Shown here one piece after another: positions 16,891 to 26,473 of a stretch of 64,000 nucleotides of DNA. Each line of letters starts with the position of its first letter. Position 1 is the first letter of the stretch. A model generated the notes under the pieces. It was not told where the DNA came from. It saw nothing but the letters and a program-made list of their open reading frames with translations, and did not search any database. Both the position numbers and the translations under genes were made by a program. Origin of the DNA: Paenibacillus endoradicis (GTDB lineage Bacteria > Bacillota > Bacilli > Paenibacillales > Paenibacillaceae); NCBI RefSeq assembly GCF_024721975.1, contig NZ_JANQBB010000001.1, positions 868,001 through 932,000 on the forward strand, given 5' to 3'.

Positions 16891-17130
16891 TCATTAGTCA
16901 CCTAGCTTTCAATTTAGTACACAATTATCTTCTAATTGAGCATTAATTCACAAAACAACATCTTTTAGTAATTGCGAATAATCTATAACTCCAATAATAT
17001 TACACACGAGTGCAGTAATTCAACCAAGTGTATTGAAGCGGGAGATTGGTGCGAAACTGTTAATTTTATAATTTGAGATGTTTATATGATCAGTTAGATA
17101 TATCCATAAATAGTGAAGGGGTTTTTATGT

Positions 17131-18300
17131 ATGAGCAAGCAAAATAATTTATTTATCTATATTTTAATAATCGGAGTTTTTGGCATCTTAACAACTGAAA
17201 TGGGAGTAATAGGGATATTACCTCAGATTGCAGATTACTTTCATGTCAGTGTTTCAAAAGCGGGGCTGTTAGTAAGTCTTTTCGCACTTGCAGTTGCTAT
17301 TGCCGGTCCTACGATGCCGTTATTATTTTCTGGTATAAACCGCAAGACAGTAATGTTACTTGTACTCGGTATTTTTGTTTTGTGTAATATAATATCAATA
17401 TTTGCACCAAGCTTTACCATCGCGATTATTGCTCGTGTTATTCCAGCATTTTTCCATCCTGTTTATTGTTCATTGGCTTTGACAGTAGCTGCTAGCTCGG
17501 TGAGTAAGGAAGATGCTCCAAAAGCTGTTTCTAAAGTCATGCTGGGAGTGACTGGAGGAATGGTTCTTGGAGTACCAATCGCAAATTATATTGCAAATGG
17601 AACTTCTGTAGAAATAGCAATGTTATTTTTCGCTATCGTAAACGCTCTAGCATTCATAGCTACTTGGATATTTGTACCAAGCATGCCCGTTACTGAAAAG
17701 CTTTCTTACGGATCTCAATTAAGCATATTAAAAAAGCCTATTGTATGGTTAGCTATTGTTGCTGTCGTATTCATAGCTTCAGCAGGTGCTAGTGTTAATA
17801 GCTACATTGCAGAGTATCTTGGCACCATTACTCATATCTCAGGTAAAACGTTGAGTTTGGTGTTATTTCTTTATGGCTTGGCTAGTTTAATTGGAAACTT
17901 TGCTGGAGGAAAGTTACTTTCTAAAAATGCAAGGCGAACGGTTATATTATTTCCTGTTGTATTAGTAATCGTTTATCTATTATCATTTCTAACCGGTACG
18001 TCTACTGGGCCAATGATGGCAACAGTCGTATTATGGGGTTTATTCTATGCAATTGGTAACTTGATTAGTCAATATTGGATAACCTCTGCGGCTCCTGAAG
18101 CTCCCGATTTCTCAAATGGATTGTTTCTCTCGTGTGGGAATTTAGGAATAACTATCGGTACTGCTGTAGGAGGAATGTTCATAGCGGGTATGGGCACACA
18201 ATACATCGTTTTAGGAGGCGTGTTATTCTTGGTATTGAGTTTGTTAGCTATTTTACTAAGAATTTTTATCTATAGTTCTAGAAATCAATATTCTAGATAA
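17131..18300 (+). CDS. MFS transporter, AraJ/YdhP drug-efflux type
   Basis: This 389-residue protein has twelve predicted membrane helices. The N-terminus (GVFGILTTEMGVIGILPQIAD) and the helix-5 stretch GMVLGVPIANYI match the sugar/drug efflux group of MFS antiporters (AraJ, PbuE, YdhP). I choose ATG 17131 with AAGGGG at 17116-17121 in front; an in-frame GTG at 17113 lies before that site. It is divergent from a TetR gene, so induction by a TetR ligand is likely. The substrate is unknown. Confidence 0.87.
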   Translation: MSKQNNLFIYILIIGVFGILTTEMGVIGILPQIADYFHVSVSKAGLLVSLFALAVAIAGPTMPLLFSGINRKTVMLLVLGIFVLCNIISIFAPSFTIAIIARVIPAFFHPVYCSLALTVAASSVSKEDAPKAVSKVMLGVTGGMVLGVPIANYIANGTSVEIAMLFFAIVNALAFIATWIFVPSMPVTEKLSYGSQLSILKKPIVWLAIVAVVFIASAGASVNSYIAEYLGTITHISGKTLSLVLFLYGLASLIGNFAGGKLLSKNARRTVILFPVVLVIVYLLSFLTGTSTGPMMATVVLWGLFYAIGNLISQYWITSAAPEAPDFSNGLFLSCGNLGITIGTAVGGMFIAGMGTQYIVLGGVLFLVLSLLAILLRIFIYSSRNQYSR

Positions 18301-18574
18301 GGACTTCAAACATGAATCCATAGTATTGAAATCAAAAGTACGGTAATAAATCTAATTGAATCATTTATTATAATGAACTAAATACAATAACTTGTTCATT
18401 AATAAACAAAAATCAGTATTTTAACAATTGAAAGCTTCATCTATACAGTTAATAATAAATATAGTTACTGAAGTAATGCTCTCCTGAGCATCAGCTATTT
18501 ATAAAGTGATAATCTTACAGCAGAAAATGCTATAAGCGTATATAGAAATCAAGTTATCATTTGAGGAGGTCTGC

Positions 18575-19738
18575 ATGATGGAACGCTTATGGACGAAGTC
18601 ATTTATTCTGATGACTTTGAGTCTACTTTTTCTATTTACTGCTTTTTATATGCTGTATCCAACGCTACCTCTATTCATTAAAGAGATGGGCGGCAACGAG
18701 AAACAAGTTGGTCTTGTAATGGGGGCGTTAATGTTATCATCCGTTATTTTTCGTCCACTTGTCGGTGGGCTACTGGATCGGTTCGGTAGACGTCCGTTTA
18801 TTATCTGGGGGCTAATCATATTTATAATTGCCATGTACATGTATAACTGGATTGGTGGAATCATCATGTTGATTGGACTAAGAATACTACACGGCATGAG
18901 CTGCGCAGTTTCTACAACCTCCATGATGACGTCTATTACAGACATGATTCCAACTACTCGTCGAGGAGAAGGCATGGGTTGGTTTAGCATCTCCATGACT
19001 TTAGCTATGGCTATTGGTCCAATGTTTGGACTTTGGATTATGCAAATCCTATCGTACGAAGCTATGTTTCTATTTGGAGTGGGACTCTCTACTATAGCGT
19101 TGTTTTTAACTTTCGGTGCGAAAATGCCGTTCAGACCAATCACGAACAGGAAGGGAATCCAAATTTTCGAAAAATCTGTCTTACCTGTCATGGCACCAAT
19201 TTTCTTTCTATTCATTGCATATGGAGGTATTACCACGTTTGTTCCACTATTTGCTGAGGGTATCGAATTGAATTCCGGTGCATTTTTTATGGTCTATGCC
19301 GCAACACTGGCTTTGTCCCGTCCAATTGCCGGAAAATTATCGGACCGTAAAGGTGAGATATTTGTCATAGTGCCAGCTCTTATCATTACCGTTATAGCTT
19401 TAGTCGTCTTGAGCTTATCGACGAGTTTGTTCGGCATGCTTGTTTCGGCTGTTCTATATGGGATCGGCTTCGGATCAGCACAGCCTGCCCTTCAGGCAAT
19501 AACACTTCATCTTGCTCCTGAGGATCGTAAAGGTGCTGCCAATGCTTTCTTCTCAACCGCTACTGATCTCGGTATTGGTCTGGGTGCAATTGGTCTTGGC
19601 CTCGTGTCCGAGTACATGAACTACAAAGTATTATTTATGGTTAGTGCATTTTCAGTAGTCATTTCCTTTTTACTGTTCTATTTTTATGTAAGACGTTTGT
19701 TGAGAAAAAAACATCAATCGCCTTTAGTTGAAAGTTGA
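18575..19738 (+). CDS. MFS transporter
   Basis: This 387-residue, twelve-helix major facilitator has the loop 2-3 motif GGLLDRFGRRPF near residue 65, the later ARPIAG-like SRPIAGKLSDRKGE repeat, and GIGFGSAQPALQAITLHLAPEDRKGAAN typical of multidrug or metallophore exporters of Bacillota. GAGGAGG lies in front of the paired ATG codons. About 270 bp of AT-rich DNA without a clear feature separates it from the previous pump gene, so it has its own promoter. Substrate not predictable. Confidence 0.87.
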   Translation: MMERLWTKSFILMTLSLLFLFTAFYMLYPTLPLFIKEMGGNEKQVGLVMGALMLSSVIFRPLVGGLLDRFGRRPFIIWGLIIFIIAMYMYNWIGGIIMLIGLRILHGMSCAVSTTSMMTSITDMIPTTRRGEGMGWFSISMTLAMAIGPMFGLWIMQILSYEAMFLFGVGLSTIALFLTFGAKMPFRPITNRKGIQIFEKSVLPVMAPIFFLFIAYGGITTFVPLFAEGIELNSGAFFMVYAATLALSRPIAGKLSDRKGEIFVIVPALIITVIALVVLSLSTSLFGMLVSAVLYGIGFGSAQPALQAITLHLAPEDRKGAANAFFSTATDLGIGLGAIGLGLVSEYMNYKVLFMVSAFSVVISFLLFYFYVRRLLRKKHQSPLVES

Positions 19739-19983
19739 GGCAGTTTCACTGTCCCCCAATAATAATGAAGAGCAGATACTCCGTTTAATAATTCTAATCC
19801 TTCTATTTATCACTTCGTACTTTCTAATGAAATCTGCTACTAGTTTATATATGAAGAGTTTGTAAATCGACTGTATCTTGACGATGATAAGCTTACAATA
19901 TAATCATCTTTCAATGTCACCTTTCAAGTCGATGTTTTTTACTACAAAATTTTTCATTGAAATAAAAGGAGCTAGTAATCGTT

Positions 19984-21198
19984 ATGGAGACACATCAAAA
20001 AGAGCTAATACCGCGTAAAAAGAACGGAAAGTTCACTACCCTCATTGAGGTATTTAGAGTATCTACAAAACTTGGCTTTACCTCTTTTGGAGGACCGATT
20101 GCACATCTAGGATATTTTCATAATGAGTACATACTGCGTCGGAAATGGATGGATGAACGAAGTTATGCTGATCTTATTGCGCTATGTCAGTTTCTACCGG
20201 GACCAGCTAGCAGTCAAGTCGGGATAGGCATAGGAATTGTAAGAGGAGGACTATTAGGCGGTGTTGTAGCATGGTTAGGCTTCACGCTACCCTCAATCAT
20301 CGCCTTAGTGCTTTTTGCTTTTCTACTGCAAGGTTTTGATATAGGAAATTCAGGTTGGATTCATGGATTGAAAATTGTAGCTGTCGCAATCGTAGCTCAG
20401 GCCATACTCGGGATGGGGCAAAAGCTTACACCTGACCGTAATAGATTAACGATCGCAGTGATCGCTACAGTAATTACGTTATATTGGCAGACAGCATTTA
20501 GTCAGGTGCTGATAATTGTAGCAGCAGGTTTTATCGGGATATGGTTATATCAAAAAAAAGAAGAACATGAAGTTCATGAGTTGCATATTACAACAAGTCG
20601 TTCTGTGGCAATCGTCTGCTTATCCTTATTTTTCATCCTTCTTTTTGCATTACCTATGTTAAGTAAATGGGGCGGAGTCGAGTGGTTAACTATGTTCGAT
20701 AGCTTTTACCGTACAGGTTCTTTGGTATTTGGAGGTGGGCATGTTGTATTACCACTTCTTGAGAGCGAAGTCATTGCTAATGAATGGGTAAGTGAGGCAG
20801 ATTTTCTTACGGGGTATGGTGCTACTCAAGCTGTGCCAGGGCCACTATTTACATTTGCAAGTTATCTTGGAGCGATGGCTGGAGGATTATCCGGAGCATT
20901 TATTGCAACAACTGCAATATTTTTACCAGCATTTCTTCTTATTGCTGGGGCATTACCTTTTTGGAACGCCCTAAGAACTAATTTGAAGGTTAAAGGGGCT
21001 TTAGTAGCGATTAACGCAGCTGTAGTTGGTATTTTACTGGCTGCACTATATGATCCTTTATGGACAACTGCAATCTTGGAACCTAGTGACTTTGCACTTG
21101 CAACAATATTATTTGTTATGCTTGTATTTTGGAAACTTCCTCCATGGATCATAGTACTTACAGGTGCTGCAGGAGGTATACTGCTTAGTATTTGGTAA
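19984..21198 (+). CDS. chrA: chromate transporter, ChrA long form
   Basis: This 404-residue protein is a fusion of two CHR domains. The first carries KLGFTSFGGPIAHLGYFH and QFLPGPASSQVGIGIG; the second repeats this as RTGSLVFGGGHVVLPLLE and ATQAVPGPLFTFASYLGA. This inverted duplication defines long-chain ChrA, which expels chromate or exchanges it with sulfate. The start ATG follows AAAGGAG. It stands alone between intergenic regions, with a terminator at 21307. Homologues without chromate resistance exist, so the substrate is the usual one by family only. Confidence 0.92.
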   Translation: METHQKELIPRKKNGKFTTLIEVFRVSTKLGFTSFGGPIAHLGYFHNEYILRRKWMDERSYADLIALCQFLPGPASSQVGIGIGIVRGGLLGGVVAWLGFTLPSIIALVLFAFLLQGFDIGNSGWIHGLKIVAVAIVAQAILGMGQKLTPDRNRLTIAVIATVITLYWQTAFSQVLIIVAAGFIGIWLYQKKEEHEVHELHITTSRSVAIVCLSLFFILLFALPMLSKWGGVEWLTMFDSFYRTGSLVFGGGHVVLPLLESEVIANEWVSEADFLTGYGATQAVPGPLFTFASYLGAMAGGLSGAFIATTAIFLPAFLLIAGALPFWNALRTNLKVKGALVAINAAVVGILLAALYDPLWTTAILEPSDFALATILFVMLVFWKLPPWIIVLTGAAGGILLSIW

Positions 21199-21306
21199 TA
21201 ATTCCAAAAAACGGTTAATCACCAAGAAGAATGATACAATGCAATATTATGGCATATATTAGGTTCATATCTATGATAGTGAGATACAGTCACAATATAC
21301 TAGCTT

Positions 21307-21340
21307 ATCCACGCCTTGACAACGGTGCGGATATTTTTTT
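21307..21340 (+). terminator. intrinsic terminator after chrA
   Basis: ATCCACGCC pairs with GGTGCGGAT (one mismatch, one G-T pair) around a short loop, then A and seven T. Confidence 0.75.
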
Positions 21341-21358
21341 GCCTAATTTCTCCCAAAC

Positions 21359-21414
21359 TACTTCATCTGTCGTAGTAATTATGTTATACTTCAACTACTA
21401 CGACAGATGAAGTA
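21359..21414 (+). promoter_or_regulatory. PadR-type operator: perfect 19-bp inverted repeat across the padR promoter
   Basis: Arms TACTTCATCTGTCGTAGTA (21359-21377) and TACTACGACAGATGAAGTA (21396-21414) are perfect inverted copies with 18 bp between. The space contains TATACT (21385-21390), the likely -10 box, so the arms cover the -35 region and the start of transcription. Each arm is itself a dyad (TACT...AGTA), as expected for two PadR dimers. This fits autorepression. Confidence 0.75.
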
Positions 21415-21434
21415 ATTAAGGAGGGACACCATTT

Positions 21435-21761
21435 GTGATCAGCAGTGATGTTATACGTGGCTATAATGATACCCTCATCCTCTACATGCTGCTTGACGGT
21501 GAATCATATGGGTACGAGATTTCCAAAAATATTAGGCAGCTAACGCAAGAAAAATATGTCATGAAGGAGACTACTTTGTATTCCGCCTTCACCCGAATGG
21601 AGAAGAACGGGTACATTGAATCATTTTACCGGGATGAAAGCCAAGGTAAGCGACGCACTTATTATCGGATTACTAGGATGGGATTGACTTATTATAAGGA
21701 GAAATGTGAGGAATGGAAGGTTACGCAGGAGGTTGTAAACCAATTTATTAAGGAGTGGTGA
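21435..21761 (+). CDS. PadR-family transcriptional regulator
   Basis: This 108-residue protein has the PadR winged helix: TLILYMLLDGESYGYEISKNI, then KETTLYSAFTRMEKNGYI and the wing GKRRTYYRITRMGLTYY. It starts with GTG behind AAGGAGGG. PadR regulators of this short type control a partner membrane protein in the same operon. Here the stop is followed 6 bp later by a HAAS-domain membrane protein gene, the usual partner. The perfect inverted repeat upstream indicates autoregulation. Confidence 0.93.
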   Translation: MISSDVIRGYNDTLILYMLLDGESYGYEISKNIRQLTQEKYVMKETTLYSAFTRMEKNGYIESFYRDESQGKRRTYYRITRMGLTYYKEKCEEWKVTQEVVNQFIKEW

Positions 21762-21767
21762 CAGAGC

Positions 21768-22748
21768 ATGGAGACGATTAAAGTATATCTCGATAATATG
21801 TTCGCTGGTCTGCCAAAGACCGAGGAACTAGAGCATCTGAAGAAAGAGCTACTATCTGGTATGGAAGAGAAGTACCATGAGTTGAAGAGAGAAGGTAAGT
21901 CGGAGAACGAGGCAATCGGTATTGTTATATCAGAATTCGGTAATATTGAAGAACTGACAGCCGAGCTAGGTATTGATAAGAATAGACAGGAGTTTGATTT
22001 GCCTATACTGTCAGAAGAAGAGGCTTACGCATATACGACTGCCAGACGTAGCTCAGGGTTTTGGACTGGTCTCGGCGTTTTTCTTTGCGTGAGCGGGGTT
22101 GCACTATTAATTTTTCTTGATGCATTGTTTGAAAATAACTCAATTATGGGTGATAACAGTTCAATGGAAATGGGATTATTGTTGGGACTCATCGGAATGT
22201 TCGTGCTAATCGCGGTGGCTGTCGGAATGTTCATTTACAGTGGGATGAGACTTGACCGCTTCAAGAATCTGGAGCAAGGCTTCCAATTACCTTACTCTCT
22301 GAAGACGGACCTGCAACGTGGTCAGAACCTGTTCGCTCTGACTTATCGAATTTCAGTAATTATGGGTGTCTGTCTATGTGTGTTGTCGCCGACTTTAATT
22401 ATTGCGGCAACATTTATCAACGATGACCTCATACTGTATGGAGTCTCTGCTTTTCTGGTGACTGTGGCTTTGGCAGTGTTCCTGTTCGTCTATTACGGTA
22501 ATATTCAAGGAGCTTATACGAAACTGCTTGAGGAGCAGCAGACCTCCAAAGCAGAGAAGAAGGAATCTGAACGCATAATCGGAGCTGTAGCTGGAATCGT
22601 GTGGCCTTTAGCTACGGTGGTATTTCTGTTCACAGGCTTTGTCTATCAGCGATGGGACATCAACTGGGCTATATTCCCGATAACAGCCATCCTATTCGGA
22701 ATGTTTAGTAATGTCTATCATATAATGAAGCGAAAAAAAGTCTCCTAA
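21768..22748 (+). CDS. HAAS-domain (DUF1700-like) membrane protein
   Basis: This 326-residue protein begins with a helical HAAS/DUF1700-type domain (YLDNMFAGLPKTEELEHLKKEL, then YHELKREGKSENEAIGIVISEFG), followed from about residue 95 by five to six membrane segments. PadR/HAAS pairs are widespread in Bacillota and usually sense membrane or envelope state, but no exact function is established for this one. It is translationally close to padR and shares its operator. Confidence 0.8.
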   Translation: METIKVYLDNMFAGLPKTEELEHLKKELLSGMEEKYHELKREGKSENEAIGIVISEFGNIEELTAELGIDKNRQEFDLPILSEEEAYAYTTARRSSGFWTGLGVFLCVSGVALLIFLDALFENNSIMGDNSSMEMGLLLGLIGMFVLIAVAVGMFIYSGMRLDRFKNLEQGFQLPYSLKTDLQRGQNLFALTYRISVIMGVCLCVLSPTLIIAATFINDDLILYGVSAFLVTVALAVFLFVYYGNIQGAYTKLLEEQQTSKAEKKESERIIGAVAGIVWPLATVVFLFTGFVYQRWDINWAIFPITAILFGMFSNVYHIMKRKKVS

Positions 22749-22899
22749 GCAAACAAACAGCCTGAATCCAGTGGAACACCTGGAATAAGCTGTTTAGTCT
22801 ACTTCGATATTGTTTTATTGTTGCAATTACTAGTTAAATAACCAATCTTCTATGCTCATAATTGCATAAATTTTAGAAGCATTAGCTAGCCTTTTTTTG

Positions 22900-22933
22900 A
22901 ACGACTTTCTTTTTTTTGAAGGTCGTTTTTTTT
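22900..22933. terminator. terminator between convergent genes
   Basis: AACGACTTTC pairs with GAAGGTCGTT (one G-T pair) around a loop of eight T, and is followed by eight or more T. It lies 28 bp past the end of the convergent minus-strand gene and can act in both directions. Confidence 0.75.
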
Positions 22934-22960
22934 AACCCTCTATATGATAATTATATCGGA

Positions 22961-23617
22961 TTAAGGCATATAGACTGTTTTTAGATGTTGAATATTCCAG
23001 CATTGCTTGTTTCCATCGGCAGTTATTAACTCCATGATTTGGCTGTTAGCCTTCTGGAGTAAGCCTATTTTATTAGGGTTATCTCCCATATCAAAAACAA
23101 CTATATTGCCTTCGAATTTTTTACACTGTTCTGCAAATGTTCGAGATAAGGTGAAGTTGATTATTGGCAAGGTATGATTATTAAGAGAATATGGGGTGAC
23201 ATCATTGCTATATGGAATTAACCATTTCAAATGATTCATTGAAACAAACATCGCTTTGTAGACGGGAGAGTAGAATACGAAATAGTCATTCATAATACTA
23301 GTTAAATAGCCGTGGATAGATTTATTACCTGTAATATATATTTCTACAAAACTACCTTTTGCATGCTGTAGTGTTTTTCGAAAAGAGAGGTTATCCGTGT
23401 CAAGATCAATGGGAACTTTTGGAGGATTATCTGCTTCATTAATAGACGGTGAACCTTTTAAGCTTTGTATGTGGACTAACGGGATATAAAAGTAGCGCTG
23501 CTCGGATAATAATACAATTAGATCAGTTCCAACATCAATTAATGTTCCTATATATATGTTATTTCCAGAGATTTCTACTTCTACTTTTTCATTTATGAAT
23601 GGGTAAAGATCATTCAT
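22961..23617 (-). CDS. protein with two Sm-like (DUF2642-type) repeats
   Basis: This 218-residue protein contains two similar beta-barrel units: VEVEISGNNIYIGTLIDVG with YFYIPLVHIQSL, and FVEIYITGNKSIHGYLTSI with MFVSMNHLKWLI. This pattern resembles the Sm-like DUF2642 proteins, often found in spore formers, some of them spore-associated. The start is ATG 23617 behind GGAGG; an upstream in-frame TTG lies before that site. It follows the permease gene by 30 bp on the minus strand, so they may form an operon. Function unknown. Confidence 0.65.
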   Translation of the reverse strand: MNDLYPFINEKVEVEISGNNIYIGTLIDVGTDLIVLLSEQRYFYIPLVHIQSLKGSPSINEADNPPKVPIDLDTDNLSFRKTLQHAKGSFVEIYITGNKSIHGYLTSIMNDYFVFYSPVYKAMFVSMNHLKWLIPYSNDVTPYSLNNHTLPIINFTLSRTFAEQCKKFEGNIVVFDMGDNPNKIGLLQKANSQIMELITADGNKQCWNIQHLKTVYMP

Positions 23618-23647
23618 ATATAAAACCTCCAATTTTGATTATAGTCA

Positions 23648-24997
23648 TTAAAATAACCAAGATACCCAGTAAAACAGAATAATTAAAGTGAAAATTACAG
23701 TGATCGGGATAACAATGGATGTTACCTTCAAATAGTCTCCCCAACTTATTTTAACTTTACCTTTCTTAAGAATGTGCATCCACATTAACGTAGCAAGCGT
23801 TCCAATCGGTAGTAGCAGTGATCCGATATCACTACCAATTACACTTGCTAGATATGAAATTTTCAGAGTAAGAGGATCTAGATTCATATTGGTTAAGGTA
23901 AGTGTTCCTACCATTAGTGCAGGATGATTATTGAATAAGTTGGAAAGGACAGACACCAGAATGCCCATCATGACACTCGCTTGAAGTAGATCTCCAGATA
24001 TTATCGGTTGAAAAAAGCTTATTAGCATATCGGTTAACCCAATATTATGCAGCCCATATATAATGACATACATACTGAAGGCAAATATAAGGATATACCA
24101 TGGTGTTTTCTTCAACATATCAGTAGGAGGGATTTTCAAGTAAATCCACCGCCAAGTTAGTAAAAAGATAGAACCAATAACTGCCATTAGTGGGACAGGA
24201 AAGTGGAAGTAGGACGCTACGAACAGACTAAGACGTACAAGAAATACAAATACTAATATATTTATCATGTACTTGGTTTGTTTCTCTTTCGGAATGAGTG
24301 GTCTGACTTCTTTTAAAGGATGATATCCTTTTTCAAAGGCATGATGCGAAAATCTTCTTGCTTCAGGTAACTTTCGCGGTAGTACGTGGTAAAAATAGGC
24401 AAAGAGCAATAATGAAAGGAGGACAAGCCCTAAAGTAGCGGGAACGAACATCATCGCTGTGTGCATGTAAAGATCCATATGAACAATTTTCAATGCAATC
24501 AGATTAACGATATTGCTAACTCCAATTGGTGCGCTTGAAGCAGTCGCGATTAAAGCTCCAGACAATAAATAAGGAATCTTTTGATGGTTTTTAAGTCCTA
24601 TATTATGCAGCAACATCATTAATATCGGTGTTGTAATTAAAATGCTACCATCATTATTAACGAATAACGTCATTAGAAAACAAAGAAGGTTAGTTAACCA
24701 GAACAATCGGACACCTGAGCCTTTGGCGTATACCAACAATTTTTCAGCAGCCCAATGAAAGAAACCAAAACTTTCTAAAACGATTGCCATAACAATTGTA
24801 GCAATGATAGTCACGGCGGCACCGCCTATCGTTTCAGTTATGACTCCTAAATCGGTTACAGAAACGCTACCAGTAAGGAATACGATAATAGCACCAATAG
24901 TTGCTGGTATAGCCTCATTTACATGAGGACGCCAGAAAATGAAAGATACAGTACACAAAAAAGTAAGAATGGTAAGGGCTATCATAACATTGTGCAT
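23648..24997 (-). CDS. ArsB/NhaD-type anion permease
   Basis: This 449-residue protein has about eleven hydrophobic segments. The family motif FVNNDGSILITTPI (about residue 112) and the inverted second copy LSNLFNNHPALMVGTLTLTN match the ArsB/NhaD branch of the ion transporter superfamily, where paired Asn-containing hairpins form the transport site. ATG 24997 with GAGG in front is the better start; TTG 25006 lacks a ribosome site. No arsR or arsC is nearby, so arsenite efflux is not certain; sodium/proton or dicarboxylate transport is possible. Confidence 0.82.
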   Translation of the reverse strand: MHNVMIALTILTFLCTVSFIFWRPHVNEAIPATIGAIIVFLTGSVSVTDLGVITETIGGAAVTIIATIVMAIVLESFGFFHWAAEKLLVYAKGSGVRLFWLTNLLCFLMTLFVNNDGSILITTPILMMLLHNIGLKNHQKIPYLLSGALIATASSAPIGVSNIVNLIALKIVHMDLYMHTAMMFVPATLGLVLLSLLLFAYFYHVLPRKLPEARRFSHHAFEKGYHPLKEVRPLIPKEKQTKYMINILVFVFLVRLSLFVASYFHFPVPLMAVIGSIFLLTWRWIYLKIPPTDMLKKTPWYILIFAFSMYVIIYGLHNIGLTDMLISFFQPIISGDLLQASVMMGILVSVLSNLFNNHPALMVGTLTLTNMNLDPLTLKISYLASVIGSDIGSLLLPIGTLATLMWMHILKKGKVKISWGDYLKVTSIVIPITVIFTLIILFYWVSWLF

Positions 24998-25225
24998 TAA
25001 CTTCAACCTCTATTCACATAGAATTAGTCTCTTTTTCTCTCTCTCTCTTGAAGTTAAAGTTTCTCTTACTCTATGTTCATAGTACTCATCCTCCATCTTT
25101 AAGAGACTTATAGTCACATTTGTATTGTATGTACATGCATCCTAACAGGAGCTAAGCGGAATACCTATTTCTATTATTTTCAACGAATATCAAGTATTGA
25201 TATATATCATTAGTAGATACATGCC

Positions 25226-25426
25226 ATGGATAGCAAAATGTCATTTCACGAAGGATATCTAGGGGAAATGCCGAATATTTTAACAAATCATATTTCTAAT
25301 AACAAAGTGAGGAACATAAGAGTTCCACAATATATGAAGTATAGTGACAAAAGTAATGATTGCTATGATAAAGATATAAAGCATTGCGTTAGAGAAATTA
25401 TAGAGAAACTAAAAGGGGATTTTTAA
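25226..25426 (+). CDS. possible 66-residue ORF, unknown
   Basis: An ORF of 66 codons ends 14 bp before the phosphotransferase gene, whose GGAG lies between. The product is hydrophilic and unrecognised, with a terminal helix-like KHCVREIIEKLKGDF. No good ribosome site precedes its ATG. It might be a short leader-type gene or a remnant. The 220 bp upstream contain only an AT-rich region and a CT-rich tract at 25030-25050. Confidence 0.35.
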   Translation: MDSKMSFHEGYLGEMPNILTNHISNNKVRNIRVPQYMKYSDKSNDCYDKDIKHCVREIIEKLKGDF

Positions 25427-25440
25427 GGAGAAAAACTAAA

Positions 25441-26451
25441 ATGAGCGATGTACAGTACAATTTGCAATTCGAAAAACTATGTAATAATCTAACATTAGGC
25501 GAAATAATCGGTGTTCCCGAACCAATTTCGGGTGGACTCTTACATCGAATGTTTGCTATTGAAACAACGCAAGGAAAATATGCAATTAAAGCACTAAACC
25601 CTCAAATAATGTTACGACCAGTGGCAATGCAGAACTATATCAATTCAGAACGAATTTCTAATATTGCAGCTAATAATATCAATACACTTCCAGCGATTAA
25701 AGTTCACGGTACATCCATACATGAACTAGATGGTCAATTCTATCTTCTGTTTCATTGGATAGGTGGTAAAAGTTTGAAACCTCAAGAAATCAATAATTAT
25801 CATTGTGAAAAGATCGGTACAATTCTTGCAGAAATACATATGACTGATTATTCTGAGTTAGGCATCCATAACGATTCTTTAGATGATCTTCAGCTATCGG
25901 ATTGGAAATACTATTTGCAAAAGGGGCAGGAAAATAAGTTAGAATGGGCTAAAAATCTACTAGAGATCATTGATGATCTTGATATTTGGAATGTACGAGC
26001 TGTTCGTTCAGCTCAACTCCTTGCAAAGAATAGCGTTATAAGTCATAGAGATCTAGATTCCAAAAATGTGATGTGGGATAACAATACGCCGATAATTATT
26101 GATTGGGAAGCTGCTGGATTTATTCATGCTATGGTGGAAATGACTGAGACAGCAATTAACTGGTCTAAAAATATGGAAGGAAACATTGAAAAGAAGAGAT
26201 TCACAGCATTTATTAGAGGTTATAAACACAGATATGGAGCATTAAATGAAAACTGGAACGTTATTTTTGATAATGGTTTTCTGGGGAAATTAGGATGGCT
26301 GGAATATAACTTAAAACGTTCATTGTGGATTGAGTGTACAGATGAAACTGAACAGCAACTGGGAACTGCTCAAGTGCTAGAAACAATTAACGAGATCATA
26401 GGCTATGCAAATATGATTCCTCAATTAGAAAAATGGATAACTAAGGAATAG
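25441..26451 (+). CDS. aminoglycoside-phosphotransferase-family kinase
   Basis: This 336-residue protein has an APH-type kinase fold. The catalytic loop is ISHRDLDSKNVMW (Asp as base, Asn for magnesium) and the metal site is PIIIDWEAAGF, near residues 200-225; the N-lobe has YAIKALNPQ with the ATP lysine. The family includes aminoglycoside, macrolide, choline and homoserine kinases. A resistance role is not supported by context: the next gene encodes a lipoprotein 22 bp on. GGAG precedes the ATG. Confidence 0.85.
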   Translation: MSDVQYNLQFEKLCNNLTLGEIIGVPEPISGGLLHRMFAIETTQGKYAIKALNPQIMLRPVAMQNYINSERISNIAANNINTLPAIKVHGTSIHELDGQFYLLFHWIGGKSLKPQEINNYHCEKIGTILAEIHMTDYSELGIHNDSLDDLQLSDWKYYLQKGQENKLEWAKNLLEIIDDLDIWNVRAVRSAQLLAKNSVISHRDLDSKNVMWDNNTPIIIDWEAAGFIHAMVEMTETAINWSKNMEGNIEKKRFTAFIRGYKHRYGALNENWNVIFDNGFLGKLGWLEYNLKRSLWIECTDETEQQLGTAQVLETINEIIGYANMIPQLEKWITKE

Positions 26452-26473
26452 GTATACGGGAGGATAGATAATA

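Noticed and set aside
18646..19236. Antisense ORF of 196 codons across the MFS gene
   Set aside because: Shadow of a codon-biased membrane protein gene; translation is rich in Met, Ile and Pro and matches no family.
25022..25055. CT-rich tract upstream of the ArsB-type gene
   Set aside because: Simple low-complexity run with no clear regulatory meaning.
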